The notes beneath the pieces are model-generated. The model did no database searches. It had not been told where the DNA came from and saw only the letters and a list, made by a program, of their open reading frames with translations. Source: Ensifer sp. WSM1721 (GTDB taxonomy: Bacteria > Pseudomonadota > Alphaproteobacteria > Rhizobiales > Rhizobiaceae). Taken from it: a DNA stretch of 64,000 nucleotides. The first letter of the stretch is position 1. Each line of letters opens with the position of its first letter. The stretch covers positions 62,001 to 126,000 of the forward strand of contig NZ_CP165783.1 in NCBI RefSeq assembly GCF_000513895.2, read 5' to 3'. The position numbers and the translations under genes were made by a program. Shown piece after piece: positions 8,264 to 17,273 of this stretch.

Positions 8264-10020
8264 CTAGGTCATCGGCAGTCCTGCAGCGTGAAGGGCCGCA
8301 ATATCGGCCTCAAGTCGGGCCGTATCAGCGCGAAACTGGGTCTTTGCCCAGGAGACGACAGTGAAGTCCCGGCGGACGGACAAAAGCTGCCGTGCGGTTT
8401 CTCGCGCTGTTTCTGGTTGATCACTCTGCTGATAGGTAATCACCAGGTCGGATAGGCCAAATCCGGGACTGCGGGCATTGTAGGCCTCGAAGGCGGCTAT
8501 TGCCTCCTTGATCCTTCCTGCCAGCCGGTAAGCATTTCCCAGATGCCCAAAATAGAAAGCAGGAGGGTGCGGGCTGAGGTTCATTGCCTTTTCGCCATGC
8601 TCGACCGCCTCTTCAGGGTATCCTGCGAAGGCGAGAACGAAGCACGCAAAGGTGGCTACATCGGCCGATCCCGGCGCGAGCCGTGTTGCTCTGCGGGCAT
8701 CGGCGGCCGCTTCGTCGTACCGCGCTTGTAGCAGCAGGGCACAGCTTGAAACTGTGTTGGCGTCGGGATGCTCAGGATCGAGACCAAGTGCCCGCTCAGC
8801 ATAATAGAGTGCCTTGTTGCTGGCGATCTGCCTTTCGTCCCACCATGCGAAGCGTGCATCGAGATAGTGGATGAAGCCGACCATCGCGTTGAGGGCAGCA
8901 GATTCAGGTTCAAGGGCGAGCGCTCGCCGCCAGCACGACAACGCCGCGGCCATGTTTTCCTTGGTGACCGCCTTGCGAAAATGGTGCAGGCCCTTCACCC
9001 ATTGTGTCCAGGCCTCGATATTGCTCGTCGTCGTATAATGGAGCCGCGCTTGCTCGCCGTCAGTTAGGTTGACTTGCATCTCGGTTGCGAGCACCAGGGT
9101 GATTTCATCTTGGACGGCGAAAATGTCGCCGATTGACCGGTCATATCGTTCGGCCCAGAGGTGCGACCCGCTGTTTGCATCGATGAGCTGTGCGCTTATG
9201 CGAATGCGGTCGGCGCTCTTGCGAATGCTGCCCTCCAAGACATACTGCACGCCGAGCCGCTTCGCCGCGTCGCGGACGTCGATGGCATGCCCCTTGTAGA
9301 CAAAGCTGGAAGTGCGGGCGATGACACGCATGCCGGCCAGTTTCGAGAGCGTTGTGATGATGTCGTCAACCAGGCCATCGGCAAATAAATCCTGCTCTGG
9401 CTCACCAGACATGTTGGTGAACGGCAACACTGCGATCGAAGGGATGTCGGCGAACGCCATCGGCGCCTTGGCAGGCTCCCGAGCCGATGAGCCATCGCCG
9501 CTCCAGTACCAGGCCCGGACCGGCGCCTCGATATTCTTCAGAGACAGTTCGCCTGCATCTCCAAACGCGACGCTGACCTTACCTTTGATTTGAGCGTGCA
9601 CCGCCCTGACACGAGAATACCGGCCTTGGGTGCCTGCGCCTCGAGGCGGACCGCCACATTGACCCCTTCGCCAAAAATGTCGTCGCCATCGATGATAATA
9701 TCTCCGAGGTTCACGCCAATGCGCAGTTCGATCGGTTCTCGCTCCGGCTGCGAACTGTTGCGGCCCGCCATTTTTCTTTGAATCGCCAGCGCGCATTCGA
9801 CGGCGTCTACGGCGCTGGCGAACTCCACCAATGCACCGTCTCCCATCATCTTGACGATGCGGCCGCGGTATTCCGCAACTGTCGGATTGAAGCGCGTGTC
9901 CCAGATGTCGCGCATTGCCGCGAGCGTGCCTGCTTCGTCGGCTCCGATGAAGCGCGAATAGCCAACAACGTCGGCGGCGAGGATAGCGGTGAGGCGGCGC
10001 TGGGGTCTTTCTTCGGCCAT
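8264..10020 (-). pseudogene. Adenylate cyclase with TolB-like and TPR parts, frameshifted
   Basis: Two overlapping minus-strand frames together make one protein of about 580 residues. The first (from ATG 10020) is a class III cyclase domain: RRLTAILAADVVGYSR with a metal-binding Asp, then KMMGDGALVEF with the second. The second frame carries on with VHAQIKGKV, then a TolB-like segment (IAVLPFTNMSGEPEQDLFADG) and a TPR region (ALGLDPEHPDA, AMNLSPHPPAF). The switch is at about 9600-9605, where one extra G would restore SGRVHAQIKG. Cyclase-TolB-TPR proteins are numerous in rhizobia. A single-base error in the sequence would make it an intact gene, so it is marked as a pseudogene with caution. 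Confidence 0.75.
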
Positions 10021-10257
10021 CGCTGAAATCGCTTTCGAGGGCAGAATGTGAATTTTATGTCATTGCTGCAGCAAGTGCATCCGATTCCCATCATGCTGCA
10101 GTGCGGCAAATATCGCGCGATCGGCCATGAATTCACCAAAACTTCGCGACAGAACCTGTTGCGGATTGTCCATGGGATGCGACAGCACCTCTCGCAAGCG
10201 GCGAGCCGGCGGCATTCCTCTGATGTCTGCCGGCTTTACACACGGGGATGACGGAAC

Positions 10258-11604
10258 ATGAAAGTTGTGGTCGAGAATACCGTTTGCTTGAACACCGGCG
10301 ATGCGGCAATTCTGCTCGCGATCAGGCACATCCTGAGATCGGTAGTTCAGGAAAAGCTGGAATTCCTGGTGTTCGACAGCCAGCCGGAGGTCGCCGCGCG
10401 ACTCTATCCGAAAGAGCAATATCCCGACATCGAGCTGCGAAAGCTCCCGTCGGAATCGATCTTCAAGTACAAATACGACGACAACACCGTCAAGAATGCG
10501 CTGAAGCAGGTGTACAATCAGGCCGTGTTCCAGGCTTTGCGTCATCTCGGTAGCGGCAACTATCTCGACAGGCGCTTCTTCACCGACGAGGACCGCAAGA
10601 GCCTGGCGATGTACAAGGACGCCGACATGGTGATCACCACCGGCGGCACGTATCTCGTCGAAAACTATTCCCTGGAACGCCGCATCAACCAGTTCAAGCT
10701 TGCGGAGATGCTGGGCAAGAAGACGATCTTCTTCACGCAGTCGCTCGGACCTTTCGCAAAGCCCTACAACCGCCGGAACTTGCCCCCTATCTTTGCCCGC
10801 AGTCCGCTGATCCTCCTGCGCGACGTTCGTTCGCGCGACCATATTCTCGATCTCGTCGACGATCCCTCAAAGTGCCACGTCGTCGCGGATTCGGTTTTTG
10901 CGCTTGCTGACGTGGAGCGGATCAAGGCGCTGCTGACGATCGGCCGCCCCCCAGCGGCGACGGGCCGCGTCGGTATTTCCGTGCGGCACTGGCACTACGT
11001 CCAGGGCGGCCAGGGCGGCATGGACCGCTACATCGACTCGGTGCGCGCCATGGCGACGAAGCTCGTGCGCGACTACGGCAAAAAGATCACCTTCATTTCC
11101 ACCTGCCAGGGCGTACCGGAATATGCGCATGACGACTCGAAAACGGCGAATGCGATCGTCTCCGGCCTGGAGCCCGAAATCGCAAGCCAAGTGACCGTCG
11201 ACGCATCATTCCACACGCCGGAACAGTTGATGGCGGTCGTCAAGGATTTCGATTTTGTCGTGTCGACGCGGATGCACATGATGATCATGTCCCTCTGCGT
11301 GGGCACGCCCGTACTGCCAATCGCCTACGAGTTCAAGACGAAGGAAGTCGCCAAGCGCATTGGCGTCGACGATGTCCTGCTCGATATCGACACGGTCACA
11401 CCCGACGAGGCGCTCGGCAAGCTCGACCGTTTCGTTGGCAATCTCGATCATTACCGCGCGGTGAGCCTCAAGGCCGTGCTCGAGGAGCATGCCTCGGCGA
11501 TGTCGGCGGCGGATCTCATCCGCCCCCTGCTTCCAAGCTCAGCGGCCGATCGCTCCCATTCCCTTCGACAGGATATCGAGCAAGACCTGGCGCGGCTGGC
11601 GTAA
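10258..11604 (+). CDS. Polysaccharide pyruvyl transferase family protein
   Basis: A 448-residue cytoplasmic protein with the marks of the polysaccharide pyruvyl transferase family: an N-terminal NTGDAAIL loop, MVITTGGTYLVENY, TIFFTQSLGPF, LRDVRSRDHI and VVSTRMHMMIMSLCVGTPVLPIAYE near the C terminus. Such enzymes put pyruvate ketals on sugars of surface polysaccharides from phosphoenolpyruvate. It faces a minus-strand flippase and glycosyltransferase group and overlaps the end of the flippase gene by 66 bases tail to tail. The last 50 residues, which lie in or near this overlap, show no family features and may be an extension by read-through of an original stop. The acceptor polysaccharide is unknown. 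Confidence 0.85.
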   Translation: MKVVVENTVCLNTGDAAILLAIRHILRSVVQEKLEFLVFDSQPEVAARLYPKEQYPDIELRKLPSESIFKYKYDDNTVKNALKQVYNQAVFQALRHLGSGNYLDRRFFTDEDRKSLAMYKDADMVITTGGTYLVENYSLERRINQFKLAEMLGKKTIFFTQSLGPFAKPYNRRNLPPIFARSPLILLRDVRSRDHILDLVDDPSKCHVVADSVFALADVERIKALLTIGRPPAATGRVGISVRHWHYVQGGQGGMDRYIDSVRAMATKLVRDYGKKITFISTCQGVPEYAHDDSKTANAIVSGLEPEIASQVTVDASFHTPEQLMAVVKDFDFVVSTRMHMMIMSLCVGTPVLPIAYEFKTKEVAKRIGVDDVLLDIDTVTPDEALGKLDRFVGNLDHYRAVSLKAVLEEHASAMSAADLIRPLLPSSAADRSHSLRQDIEQDLARLA

Positions 11605-13002
11605 CAGCAGCGCGAGCAGCAAAGCAAGGCCGTAGTTGAGGCAGATCGCCGAAGCGAGGGCGATGAAGGGCGAGTTCCCGGTCAGCATGTCCGGGAGCAG
11701 GCGATAGCAGACCCACGCCGCCAGGGCCGACAGAAGAAAGAGGCCCTGGACGAGCATGAAATCGACCGACGAGACAGGGCCGAGCCGCCCGAGCAGCCAG
11801 GCAAGCACCGGAAGGCGCAGGACGTAGCCGCTGATTGCATAGGCGGCCGCGACTCCGACGGCGCCCCATTGCAGACCGACGAAGAAGGAAAGTACGGTCG
11901 TCAGCGACGAATAGATGCCCCAGCGAAACATCGTCCTGGTCTCGCCCTGGCAGATGAAAAGCCAGCCGGTTGTGCTCGAAACCGGCTGCATCAGGCTCGC
12001 GATCCCGAGCCAAGCGAAAATCGGTGCGACCGGCAGCCATTGCTCGCCGAAGAGGATGCTGACGGTCGGCTGGGCGGCCAAGGTCAGCGCCGCGATGCCG
12101 GGCATGGTGACCATTGCGAGCAACCAGTTCGTCCGCATGTAGATGTCGCGGAAGCGTGCCTTATCCTCCTGGATGCGGCTCATCAGCGGAATCATCACGC
12201 GCGACAAGGGTTGCGTGATGTTCTGCAGCGGGAAGAGCAGGAGCTTGTAGGCACGGTCGTAATAGCCAAGCTCGACTGGGCCCGAGAACTTGCCGATCAG
12301 GATGTTGTCGAGGTTGCGCGAGAAAAAATTGACGAGATTGAAGCCGGTAAGATTGGCGCCAAAGGAGATGATGTCGCGATCGATCGTGAACTGCGGTCGG
12401 CCCGGCATCCACCGTGTGGCCCACCATGCCGCCAGCAGCGCGACGGCAGCAGAGGCCGCGGGCCCGATGACCAGCGACCAGTAGCCCATGCCGAAATAGG
12501 CGGCCGCGGCGGTGACAAGGAGCCCCACGACAGCCGCATAGACATCGTTCAAAGCCAATTGGCCGAACTTCAGGTGCCGGTTCAAAAGGGCGAGTGGCAG
12601 TGCCGCGAGGCTTCCGAGCAGCAAGGGGGCAGCCGCAGCAATCGTGATCGCCGTCATGCGCGGATCGTTGTAGAAAACGGCAACGGCGGGTGAAAGTGCG
12701 ACGACGACGAGGGTGCAGATGAGCCCGACGAGCGTGCTGATCCAGAACACCTGATTGAGCTGCGTCTCGGCAATTTCCTTGCGCTGGATTACGGCCTGCT
12801 GCAGCCCAAGATTCTGGAAGAGCCCGACGAAAGCGACGATCGGACTTACAGAGGCGACGAGGCCGAAATCCTCCGGCACCAGCAGGCGGGCAAGGACGAT
12901 AACTGAGATGAACTGGATCAGCATGCGCACGGCCTGCGCGCCGCCTGTCACCAGACCGCCGCGCAGGGCGGTGCGGCCGAGTTGGATCTTCTCTGCGCTC
13001 AA
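11539..13002 (-). CDS. Polysaccharide flippase, Wzx/ExoT type (MOP superfamily)
   Basis: A 487-residue, very hydrophobic protein with about 12-14 membrane helices and the RMLIQFISVIVLARLL and PEDFGLVA opening typical of WzxC/ExoT-type lipid-linked oligosaccharide flippases. I place the start at TTG 13002: its TTGA overlaps the TGA of the upstream glycosyltransferase gene, GAGGCAGG lies just before it, and the residues upstream in the open frame are antisense of that gene. It would move undecaprenyl-linked repeat units across the inner membrane, in an operon with two glycosyltransferases and opposite a pyruvyl transferase. Confidence 0.85.
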   Translation of the reverse strand: MSAEKIQLGRTALRGGLVTGGAQAVRMLIQFISVIVLARLLVPEDFGLVASVSPIVAFVGLFQNLGLQQAVIQRKEIAETQLNQVFWISTLVGLICTLVVVALSPAVAVFYNDPRMTAITIAAAAPLLLGSLAALPLALLNRHLKFGQLALNDVYAAVVGLLVTAAAAYFGMGYWSLVIGPAASAAVALLAAWWATRWMPGRPQFTIDRDIISFGANLTGFNLVNFFSRNLDNILIGKFSGPVELGYYDRAYKLLLFPLQNITQPLSRVMIPLMSRIQEDKARFRDIYMRTNWLLAMVTMPGIAALTLAAQPTVSILFGEQWLPVAPIFAWLGIASLMQPVSSTTGWLFICQGETRTMFRWGIYSSLTTVLSFFVGLQWGAVGVAAAYAISGYVLRLPVLAWLLGRLGPVSSVDFMLVQGLFLLSALAAWVCYRLLPDMLTGNSPFIALASAICLNYGLALLLALLLRQPRQVLLDILSKGMGAIGR

Positions 13003-14180
13003 GCGACCTGCCTCGATTCTGCCAACCGGCTGAGGATGGCGGCGAAATCGTCGTCGAGCCGCTCCATGTTGAATTCGGCCTCGACCTTCCTTCTTGCTGC
13101 GAGGGCTATGCTCTCGCATTCGTCCGGATGTTCGGCGATGAAGCGCAGCCGGTTCGCAAGCGTATCGACATCCCGTTCGGCCGCAAGGAAGCCAGTCTTG
13201 CGGTCCTCGATCAGCTCCGGAATTCCGGAATGGTAGGAACTGACCACTGTCAATCCGGCCGCCATCGCCTCCATCAGCGCCACCGGTATGCCTTCGACAT
13301 CGCCGTTCTCGGCGGTGACACTCGGTAGGACGAAGGCGTGCGAGCGGTGCAGCCATTGCTTGACCGCCTGGTGAGGAAGACCACCCAGAAAGGAGACCTG
13401 CTCGGCAATGTCGACTTCGGATGCAAGCGCCTCGAGCCTTTGCCGCAAGGGGCCGTCGCCGATGATGGTGTAGTGCCAGGAGAGCCCCGGGGCGGCGGCA
13501 CGCAGTTTCCCGAGCGCGCGCAGCGCGAACTCCACGCCCTTCTTTTCGGCCAACCTGCACACGGAGATCAATTGCAGCGGCGTGTCGCGCCAGGATTTCC
13601 ACTCGTAGGGAATTTTCTTGAGGTCGATTCCCATATGGTGGACGGCGACCTTCTCAGCGGGTGCCCCGGCCTTCACCAGAACGTCACGAAAATGGTCGTT
13701 CACGGTGAGGCTCAGCGCACCGTGCTGGAACAGATCGTTATAGCGCCCGAGGCCACGCTCGTGCAGGGGAACGCCGACGTCATAACCGTGGAAGATCGTG
13801 ACGATCGGCGGCTTCAGCCGCTTCCATTTCTTCAGCCGCGCCGCGCGGGCGCCGTTGTGTCCGAAATGCGCGACGATGACCTCGCATCGATTGAGGCTTG
13901 CGGCTGACGAGATGTCGAGCGCGGTGGAGACTTTGTCGCGCAGTTTCGCCGGCAGTCGCTCTATGGACGCCCGGAGGTGCGCCGCCGCGCCCCACCAGTC
14001 GCGCGTGCGCGCAAGAAGGATTGCGAGCGGCTCCTGATGCCGATCCGCGAAGTCATAATCCGTGATCCCGTTGCACACGACATCGACCTCGAAACCACGG
14101 CGCAGCAGGCCGGCCATCTGGCCGATGACGAAAGTTTCCGAGAGCTGCGGAAACTGACCGACGACAAAACCGATGCGCAT
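12999..14180 (-). CDS. Glycosyltransferase family 4 (WcaL/AmsK-like)
   Basis: A 393-residue GT-B glycosyltransferase. The N-terminal domain begins MRIGFVVGQFPQLSETFV, a start typical of colanic-acid WcaL and amylovoran AmsK-like enzymes, and VAHFGHNGA and TIFHGYDVG follow. The C-terminal donor-binding domain has CRLAEKKGVEFAL, IIGDGPLR and EGIPVALMEAMAAGLTVV with the E-x7-E type nucleotide-sugar site. It should add a hexose to a lipid-linked oligosaccharide at the inner face of the membrane. The next gene, a flippase, starts inside its stop codon, and the previous glycosyltransferase gene ends 6 bases before its start, so the three form one operon. Donor and linkage are not predictable here. 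Confidence 0.85.
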   Translation of the reverse strand: MRIGFVVGQFPQLSETFVIGQMAGLLRRGFEVDVVCNGITDYDFADRHQEPLAILLARTRDWWGAAAHLRASIERLPAKLRDKVSTALDISSAASLNRCEVIVAHFGHNGARAARLKKWKRLKPPIVTIFHGYDVGVPLHERGLGRYNDLFQHGALSLTVNDHFRDVLVKAGAPAEKVAVHHMGIDLKKIPYEWKSWRDTPLQLISVCRLAEKKGVEFALRALGKLRAAAPGLSWHYTIIGDGPLRQRLEALASEVDIAEQVSFLGGLPHQAVKQWLHRSHAFVLPSVTAENGDVEGIPVALMEAMAAGLTVVSSYHSGIPELIEDRKTGFLAAERDVDTLANRLRFIAEHPDECESIALAARRKVEAEFNMERLDDDFAAILSRLAESRQVA

Positions 14181-14186
14181 GCCGTC

Positions 14187-15272
14187 TCAGGATGCCTTGA
14201 GTGCTGCGGGGCGGCTCTGCGCGGCGCGCTCCAGAACCTCGAGAAAGGCCGCGAACTGTCGCGCGGGCTGCATCAGAGGGCGCTCGGCAAATTTCGATGC
14301 GGCCGCCGACAGCCGCTGGTACTCTGCGTCGTCGCTCCAGAGCCTGCGGACGGCGCCGGTCCATTCTTCGAGCGGTGCATCATAGTCGATAACGATGCCG
14401 CCTTCGCCGATCGCTTCCGGCAATCCGCCGCGCCTTGAGCCTACAACCGGAATGCCGCTGCAATGAGCCTCGGAGGCTACCCGTCCCCAGGCCTCTTCCC
14501 ATTTGCTGGGGGCCAGCAGGATCTTCGTCCGGCCGTAGACCGTTTTCATGTCGTTGGTACGGCCCTCCAGCCGTACGTTCTTCAACGGCGCGATGATCTT
14601 CTCGATTTCTGCCCGTTGATCGTCGGAGAGCGTCCAGCTTTCCACGAATAGGAATGGAATGTCCGGGCATTGCTCGGCGATACGAACCGCCAATTCGAAT
14701 CCCTTCTCCTTGTGGGGATTGATGAACGTCACATATTGGCGTGTCGTGGATGTCTTGTAGGTTGCGGGATTGATCGTCGGCGGGATGACGACCGAGTCGA
14801 TGCCGTATTTCTGCTTGTAGCTACGGGCGGTAAATTCTGAATTCGCAATGTAGTGCACGGACGTCAATTCCCGCAGATCGCCGGCGAGCTCGTGATACTC
14901 GACGTTTCTATGGTAAATGACTAGCGGCACATTATGCGCCTGCAGCGCCTTTCCGATCGGCACGGATTTGTGGCCCTGCACAACCGCCACGTCGGGCTGG
15001 AGCTTCCTGACGGCAACAGCCGCCGCTTCCCACGGAAACCAGGCGCGAACGACGGGATAGCCGGGAAGGCTGTCCGTGACACTGCCCTGCCCGGACAACT
15101 TCAACTTGACGCGCGCCTTGAACCCAAAGAAGCCCTCGCCGCACAAGGCGGCAAGGACCCCCACCTCGTTACCGCGGTCACGCAATTGCTGAACGAGGTG
15201 GTGCGTGCTTGACTGAAGACCGCCGCTGATTTCGGGGTAATATCCGTGTCCACCGGCAAAAAGTACCTTCAT
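14187..15272 (-). CDS. Glycosyltransferase family 4
   Basis: A 361-residue GT-B glycosyltransferase beginning MKVLFAGGHGYYPEISGGLQ. It has the acceptor-side GGLQSSTHHLV loop, HRNVEYHELAG, and in the C-terminal half the donor-site region KILLAPSKWEEAWGRVASEA followed by GIPVVGSRRGGLPEAIG, the usual GT4 C-terminal motif. A clear AAGGAGC lies 9 bases before ATG 15272. It is the first gene of the three-gene polysaccharide operon, 6 bases before the next one. Role: sugar transfer in assembly of an exported polysaccharide; specificity unknown. Confidence 0.85.
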   Translation of the reverse strand: MKVLFAGGHGYYPEISGGLQSSTHHLVQQLRDRGNEVGVLAALCGEGFFGFKARVKLKLSGQGSVTDSLPGYPVVRAWFPWEAAAVAVRKLQPDVAVVQGHKSVPIGKALQAHNVPLVIYHRNVEYHELAGDLRELTSVHYIANSEFTARSYKQKYGIDSVVIPPTINPATYKTSTTRQYVTFINPHKEKGFELAVRIAEQCPDIPFLFVESWTLSDDQRAEIEKIIAPLKNVRLEGRTNDMKTVYGRTKILLAPSKWEEAWGRVASEAHCSGIPVVGSRRGGLPEAIGEGGIVIDYDAPLEEWTGAVRRLWSDDAEYQRLSAAASKFAERPLMQPARQFAAFLEVLERAAQSRPAALKAS

Positions 15273-15604
15273 ACTGCTGCTCCTTCTTCAGAGAGACGTT
15301 CCATTGAATTCCGGGCCTTCACCCAAAGCGGGGCGACGCGGAAAGCACCAACTCCAGAATGACGGCATTTGTTGGATAGGTCGGTGCAACCTTTAGAATA
15401 GAGCCGAGGCTGAGCCGCGACGGACATGCTTTCAACAAAGCGCGAGAGCATTCGGACACGTGTACATCCAGCCGCGAGAGGTCATCCATCATCGAGCAGG
15501 GAAATAGTACGAGCGAGGGGCGCAGCATTGCTGCACTGCAGCATAGTGTCACGGCAGGAGGGCACCGTCAACCGGGCTTCACCGGCCGAGCTGATTGAAA
15601 AGGC
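15273..15604 (+). other. Intergenic stretch upstream of the polysaccharide operon
   Basis: About 330 bases without a gene I can support. It must hold the promoter of the minus-strand polysaccharide operon, but no convincing sigma-70 boxes or operator were recognised. It ends at the target-site copy of the adjoining IS5-like element. Confidence 0.5.
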
Positions 15605-15607
15605 TTA

Positions 15608-16410
15608 GAGTCCGTTTGAGAACGTCAGTGGCTGATACGTCGGAGCAGAAGACCGCCCATGGCGACATGGATCATGGCGTCTGACACGTCGATGCAGGCA
15701 GAGAACGCGGCCGACCGTGGAGGCATGGCCCTCGAACAAGCGGGTCGGCCTCGGACGCGGTCGCTGACGTTGGTCACTCTGCCATTTGTCTTCGTATTGA
15801 GCTCAGCTGAGTTCTTGGGCGAGTCCGATGAGAAGCCCTTCAGGCCCACGGATGTAGCAGAGCCGATACGCGTCCTTATACTGGACTACTTCGCCTACGA
15901 GCTCAGCGCCGCACGTGCGGAGTCTTTCAAGCGTCCCGTCGATGTCGTCCACGGCGAACATGACGCGCAGGTAGCCTAGGGCGTTGACCGGGGCGTTCCG
16001 GTGATCTGCGACGATAGGCGGCGTGAGGAAGCGGGAGAGCTCGAGCCGATTGTGGCCGTCCGGTGTGCGCATCATGGCAATCTCGACACGCTGATCGCCC
16101 AGTCCAGTGACACGTCCGGCCCATTCTCCTTCGATCGTGGCGCGCCCTTCGAGCTCGAGGCCGAGTTCGCGAAAGAAATCAATCGCCCCTCCGAGGTCTT
16201 CGACGACGATTCCTACGTTGTCCATCCGCTTGAGCGCCATGTTCCACTCTCCAAAGTGTCGTTCCAATCTAGAAGGTGTCGCCTAGTCTAACAAGGACGC
16301 TTGAGGCACCCCCAACGCCGGCGGCCATCCGGGCCCAATTCGCTGCTGTCCACATCAGAAGCTTGAATCATGGACCGCCTCAAACCGCCACCCCGTTTTC
16401 AAACGGTCTC
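15608..16410. mobile_element. IS5-like element, 803 bp, transposase replaced by a VOC gene
   Basis: Both ends carry a 17-base terminal inverted repeat with two mismatches: GAGTCCGTTTGAGAACG at 15608-15624 and the complement of GAGACCGTTTGAAAACG at 16394-16410. The element is flanked by a direct TTA at 15605-15607 and 16411-16413, a target duplication as expected for IS5-family (IS427/IS1031-like) elements. Its 803 bp also fits that family. Inside, only possible transposase ends remain on the minus strand: a start MWTAANWAR from ATG 16355, 55 bases inside one repeat, and a tail ending GLLLRRISH at 15625. The middle holds an intact VOC-family gene. I recognised the ends by their structure; identity to a named element was not tested. 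Confidence 0.6.
15803..16240 (-). CDS. VOC-family (glyoxalase/bleomycin resistance) protein
   Basis: A 145-residue single VOC-fold protein. It starts MALKRMDNVGIVVEDL, has IDFFRELGLELEG after the first helix, LELSRFLTPP in the middle, and ends with LCYIRGPEGLLIGLAQELS, all usual in glyoxalase/dioxygenase-like VOC proteins of about 140 residues. Start 16240 has GGAGAG at about 7 bases; an in-frame ATG at 16267 is less likely. The first metal position is occupied by Asn (MDNV) where glyoxalase I has His, so the metal set differs and the substrate is unknown. It is carried between the ends of an IS5-like element, so it may be cargo of that element. Confidence 0.8.
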   Translation of the reverse strand: MALKRMDNVGIVVEDLGGAIDFFRELGLELEGRATIEGEWAGRVTGLGDQRVEIAMMRTPDGHNRLELSRFLTPPIVADHRNAPVNALGYLRVMFAVDDIDGTLERLRTCGAELVGEVVQYKDAYRLCYIRGPEGLLIGLAQELS

Positions 16411-16499
16411 TTAGCGCCTTACGTGACCGAACCGCTTGCTTGACGCGGCGGCTCTCCAAGGTCACGTTCAGCTATTTAAAACAAACCGACGGGTGCATC

Positions 16500-17162
16500 A
16501 TGGCCGAGGACGAACAGGCGCCGGAAACCAAGTTGACCTCTACCAAGCGGCGCTGGGCGGCAGCGGGCAAGTTCCTGACTGGCCGCATTGCGCGTCCCGA
16601 AACGGACCGGCTTCCGCCCGGGCAGCATCTCGTCAGGGACTGGCCGGTCCTGGATCTGGGACAACAGCCGCACCTCACTCTGGAGAACTGGCGGCTCGAC
16701 GTGACGGGCCTCGTCGAGAATTCGCTCTCGCTGGATTGGAGCGCCTTCCAGGCGCTGCCGCAGAGCGACAGCCTCTCGGACATCCACTGCGTGACGACCT
16801 GGTCGCGCTATGACAACCGGTGGCGCGGCGTCGCCACCCGCGATCTCCTCGATCGCGCGATGCCGAAGCCGGAGGCGGAATATGTGATGCTGACGAGCTA
16901 TGACGGCTACACCACCAACCTGCCGCTTGCCGACTTCGCCGCCGAGGATGCGATTCTTGCGACCACCTGGGAGGGTGAGCCGATCACGCGTGCCCATGGC
17001 GGGCCGATGCGCCTCGTCGTGCCGCATCTCTATTTCTGGAAGAGCGCCAAATGGCTGAGGCGTATCGATCTGCGCGCCGCCGACGCCGCAGGCTTCTGGG
17101 AGCGGAACGGCTATCACATGCGCGGCGATCCCTGGAGCGAAGAGCGCTATTCCGGCGATTGA
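16500..17162 (+). CDS. Sulfite oxidase-like molybdopterin oxidoreductase
   Basis: A 220-residue protein of the sulfite oxidase/MsrP molybdopterin superfamily. The cofactor-binding cysteine is Cys97 in DIHCVTTWSRYDN, followed by WRGVATRDLL, LPLADF, GGPMRLVVPHLYFWKSAKW and WERNGYH, a series typical of short YedY-like proteins. It has no twin-arginine signal or membrane anchor, so it is predicted to be cytoplasmic, unlike MsrP. The frame is open from 16440 but ATG 16500 gives the family start (MAEDEQ, then KFLTGRI). The IS5-like element ends 90 bases upstream and may have separated the gene from its original promoter. The substrate is unknown. Confidence 0.82.
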   Translation: MAEDEQAPETKLTSTKRRWAAAGKFLTGRIARPETDRLPPGQHLVRDWPVLDLGQQPHLTLENWRLDVTGLVENSLSLDWSAFQALPQSDSLSDIHCVTTWSRYDNRWRGVATRDLLDRAMPKPEAEYVMLTSYDGYTTNLPLADFAAEDAILATTWEGEPITRAHGGPMRLVVPHLYFWKSAKWLRRIDLRAADAAGFWERNGYHMRGDPWSEERYSGD

Positions 17163-17273
17163 GACCTCGCACCTTGACTGCGAGCCGCTTTCCTTGATGC
17201 TACAGTTCATGGTTGAAGACCTCCTTCATTGAAGCGCGGCAGCCTCCGTTCCGCGCAAGTCCGGGAGAAGAGC

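Noticed and set aside
15803-15979. Plus-strand open frame covering the end of the VOC gene
   Set aside because: Antisense of the VOC gene and of a transposase-like tail; no start signals.
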